Positions 13,781 to 15,484 of a stretch of 15,484 nucleotides of DNA are shown here, in pieces. A program made the position numbers and the translations under genes. A model generated the notes under the pieces. It was not told the origin of the DNA. It did no database searches and was given only the letters and a program-made list of their open reading frames with translations. The stretch covers positions 1 to 15,484 of the forward strand of contig NZ_SJDU01000013.1 in the NCBI RefSeq assembly GCF_005518285.1, in the 5' to 3' direction. Source of the stretch: Brachyspira catarrhinii (GTDB lineage: Bacteria; Spirochaetota; Brachyspiria; Brachyspirales; Brachyspiraceae). Position 1 is the first letter of the stretch. Each line of letters begins with the position of its first letter.

Positions 13781-15397
13781 ATGAAAATAGATAAATATAT
13801 AACAATTCCAATTTTACTTATAATATTTACAATAGTAGCAAATTTATTTTTAGATTATTACATTATACCGAAAAGATATGTGAGAATAGACCAATCTCAA
13901 CATTTTTACGATATGAAGAAATGGTATGAAAGCGGAAAATTGCCGACAACGAGCGCAAGATTTATTGCAAGTCAAGTGGTTAATGACGAGTTTACCACTC
14001 CGAGAGTTCCTGGGGGGGGGTATTATATACTTTATACTTTATTTTATAAAATGGCAAACGAAAGTTTATTAGGAGCAAAGATTATTAATCTTATTTTTAA
14101 TTTAATAATCATATCTATATTTCTTTTTTGGTTTTATAAAAAATTTGGATTATTAATAACCTCGATTATCGCTCCTTTAATTTTATGCAACGGCTATTTT
14201 GTTATGGCGACTACGGATTTTTGGAATCCTAACTTAACTTTGATTTTTAGCTTTCTCTTTTTTATATTTTTATTCGAATATATAGGTTCTGAAAACGAAA
14301 ATATTATAAAACTTTCCGCCGTTATGATTTTCCCAATACTTGCGATAATGGCGCAAGGACATTTTGTAACTTTTTTTTCTATGATTCCTACGATTATTGT
14401 TTATTTGATTATTAAGTTTAAACGTTCGATAAAATATATTATGTTTTGGATATTTGGAGTTTTTATTTCATTTTTGGAATATTTGCCTTATATAATTTCG
14501 GAGTTAAAAAACGGGTTTAATAATACGAATATGATTTTTTCCGTTCGCTCTGGGCTTTCTACTTTGCCTTTTCCTCAAATGCATGCAATATTTTTATTTC
14601 CGACAAACGAGATGTCCGTATTTTATGGAAATAGTATATACGGTTCTATTAATTTTTGGCTTCAATATCCGTTTATGATATTAGGATTATTATTTTTATT
14701 TGCAAGTATTATATTTTCTTTTTACTGCCTAATAAGGGTTTTTTATTTTGTTTTTAATAGAAAATACGAACCTAAATCAAATATTGAAAAAACTATAATA
14801 GAGATGCTAAAAATATTTTTAATTTTTATACCGACTACGATAATTGTTAATATACTCGCTCGCTCAAAACCCGGAACATTTCATTATTTATATTCCGCAT
14901 TTTCTCTTTCATATTTGCCAATTATATTATTTTTATTTCAGAAAAAAGATAAATTTATTTTGAATAAAAAATTTTTCTATATATTTTTTGCATGCATATT
15001 TATAAATATTTTTGTAATGACATTGCAACTTACGACTTATACTAAAAATTATGAAGTCCCAAGAAATGTTGAAGGCATGAAAACTGTAGCAAAAACTTTA
15101 ATAGAATATTCAAAAGGCGAAGAGTTAAGCGTTATAGGTTTGTATGCAGACGATAATTATATGTATAGAGATATTGCGATAGCCTACTTTCCAGATATGG
15201 TTTGGAATCAAAATAATAATTCCACAAATTTATATTTAATTTTAGACAGAATAGGGACTTTATCGAGACCTAAATATGCCGTTTCAAATTATATGGAATA
15301 TCTAAATAAAAACGCTACTTTGCTTGGAGATAACGGAACTTTATTTGTTTATAAATATCATGGCGAAGAGCCTTTGGAAATGCCAAAAAAGAAGTAA
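13781..15397 (+). CDS. Polytopic membrane protein, probable GT-C (family 39-like) glycosyltransferase
   Basis: A 538-residue integral membrane protein with about 10-11 hydrophobic segments (near 7-27, 99-119, 123-143, 149-168, 178-212, 217-238, 290-325, 341-361, 366-386 and 397-418) and a soluble C-terminal tail from about 420. After TM1 comes RIDQSQHFYDMKKWYESGKLP (an acidic Asp37 in the first extracytoplasmic loop, where GT-C enzymes keep their catalytic Asp/Glu), then TPRVPGGGYYILY (73-85). Further on are a 'QGHF' segment (192-195) and 'LPYIISELKNGFNNT' (235-249). This set recalls family 39-like glycosyltransferases that use polyprenyl-phosphate sugars to glycosylate lipids or proteins outside the inner membrane. 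Acceptor and sugar are unknown. A nine-G run encodes Gly78-80. AGAGGA (13769-13774) lies six bases before the ATG. It probably shares the opp transcript. Confidence 0.75.
   Translation: MKIDKYITIPILLIIFTIVANLFLDYYIIPKRYVRIDQSQHFYDMKKWYESGKLPTTSARFIASQVVNDEFTTPRVPGGGYYILYTLFYKMANESLLGAKIINLIFNLIIISIFLFWFYKKFGLLITSIIAPLILCNGYFVMATTDFWNPNLTLIFSFLFFIFLFEYIGSENENIIKLSAVMIFPILAIMAQGHFVTFFSMIPTIIVYLIIKFKRSIKYIMFWIFGVFISFLEYLPYIISELKNGFNNTNMIFSVRSGLSTLPFPQMHAIFLFPTNEMSVFYGNSIYGSINFWLQYPFMILGLLFLFASIIFSFYCLIRVFYFVFNRKYEPKSNIEKTIIEMLKIFLIFIPTTIIVNILARSKPGTFHYLYSAFSLSYLPIILFLFQKKDKFILNKKFFYIFFACIFINIFVMTLQLTTYTKNYEVPRNVEGMKTVAKTLIEYSKGEELSVIGLYADDNYMYRDIAIAYFPDMVWNQNNNSTNLYLILDRIGTLSRPKYAVSNYMEYLNKNATLLGDNGTLFVYKYHGEEPLEMPKKK
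14012..14020 (+). repeat. Nine-G homopolymer, candidate phase-variation tract
   Basis: Nine consecutive G encode Gly78-Gly80 of the membrane glycosyltransferase-like protein. No other G or C run longer than four was noticed in the window. With eight G the frame runs into TAG at 14070-14072 (about 96 residues); with ten G it meets TAA within about ten codons (about 89 residues). Nine G is the ON state in this sequence. Confidence 0.8.
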
Positions 15398-15484
15398 TAT
15401 TATTATATATAAAATGACGCATCAAAGTTATAAGTATAGGCGAATATACGATATTTAAATTCCAAATAAAAAATTTATAAGATA

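Noticed and set aside
14371..14378. Run of eight T in the glycosyltransferase-like gene
   Set aside because: T and A runs of 7-8 occur repeatedly in this AT-rich window, so it is not exceptional in the way the nine-G run is.
15414..15458. Fourteen-residue reading frame after the last gene
   Set aside because: Too short, with no ribosome binding site and no recognisable product.

Overview
The window looks like a chromosomal segment of a low-GC, Gram-negative-type spirochaete, most probably Brachyspira or a close relative. This is an inference from three things: the AT-rich sequence, the very long tetratricopeptide-repeat (TPR) protein next to an Rpn-type PD-(D/E)XK nuclease/transposase, and an RND efflux adaptor without the usual alpha-helical hairpin, as known for BesA of Borrelia. 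No rRNA, tRNA, CRISPR array, insertion sequence or replication origin was seen.

Left end, minus strand: positions 1-96 hold the first 32 codons of an Rpn/PDDEXK_2-type gene that runs off the window. A near-perfect sigma-70 promoter sits so close to its ATG that the mRNA may be leaderless. Upstream of it lies a 1013-residue protein (184-3225) made almost wholly of about 26 TPR units. The 429-bp AT-rich divergent region 3226-3654 carries promoters in both directions and an operator-like inverted repeat.

Centre, plus strand: 3655-9595 is a complete three-gene tripartite efflux operon of TolC-family outer-membrane channel, lipoprotein adaptor and HAE1-type RND pump, with gaps of 38 and 50 bp. 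The adaptor has essentially no coiled-coil hairpin and a long Asn/Thr-rich tail. The pump has Asn in place of two of the classical proton-relay residues.

Right, plus strand: an 18-bp inverted repeat and a strong promoter precede oppB-oppC-oppD-oppF (9774-13749), a complete peptide ABC permease and ATPase set without a substrate-binding protein. Directly behind oppF, after 31 bp, is a 538-residue polytopic membrane protein resembling GT-C (family 39-like) glycosyltransferases. Its coding sequence contains a run of nine G, by far the longest G/C homopolymer in the window, in the conserved Pro-Gly-Gly-x-Tyr-Tyr motif. Adding or losing one G truncates the protein at about 90 residues, so this is a strong candidate for a phase-variable on/off switch in surface glycosylation, and the most interesting point of the window.

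How they work together: efflux (drug or toxic-compound export) and peptide import are separate transcription units, each with its own promoter. The glycosyltransferase-like gene probably rides on the opp transcript.
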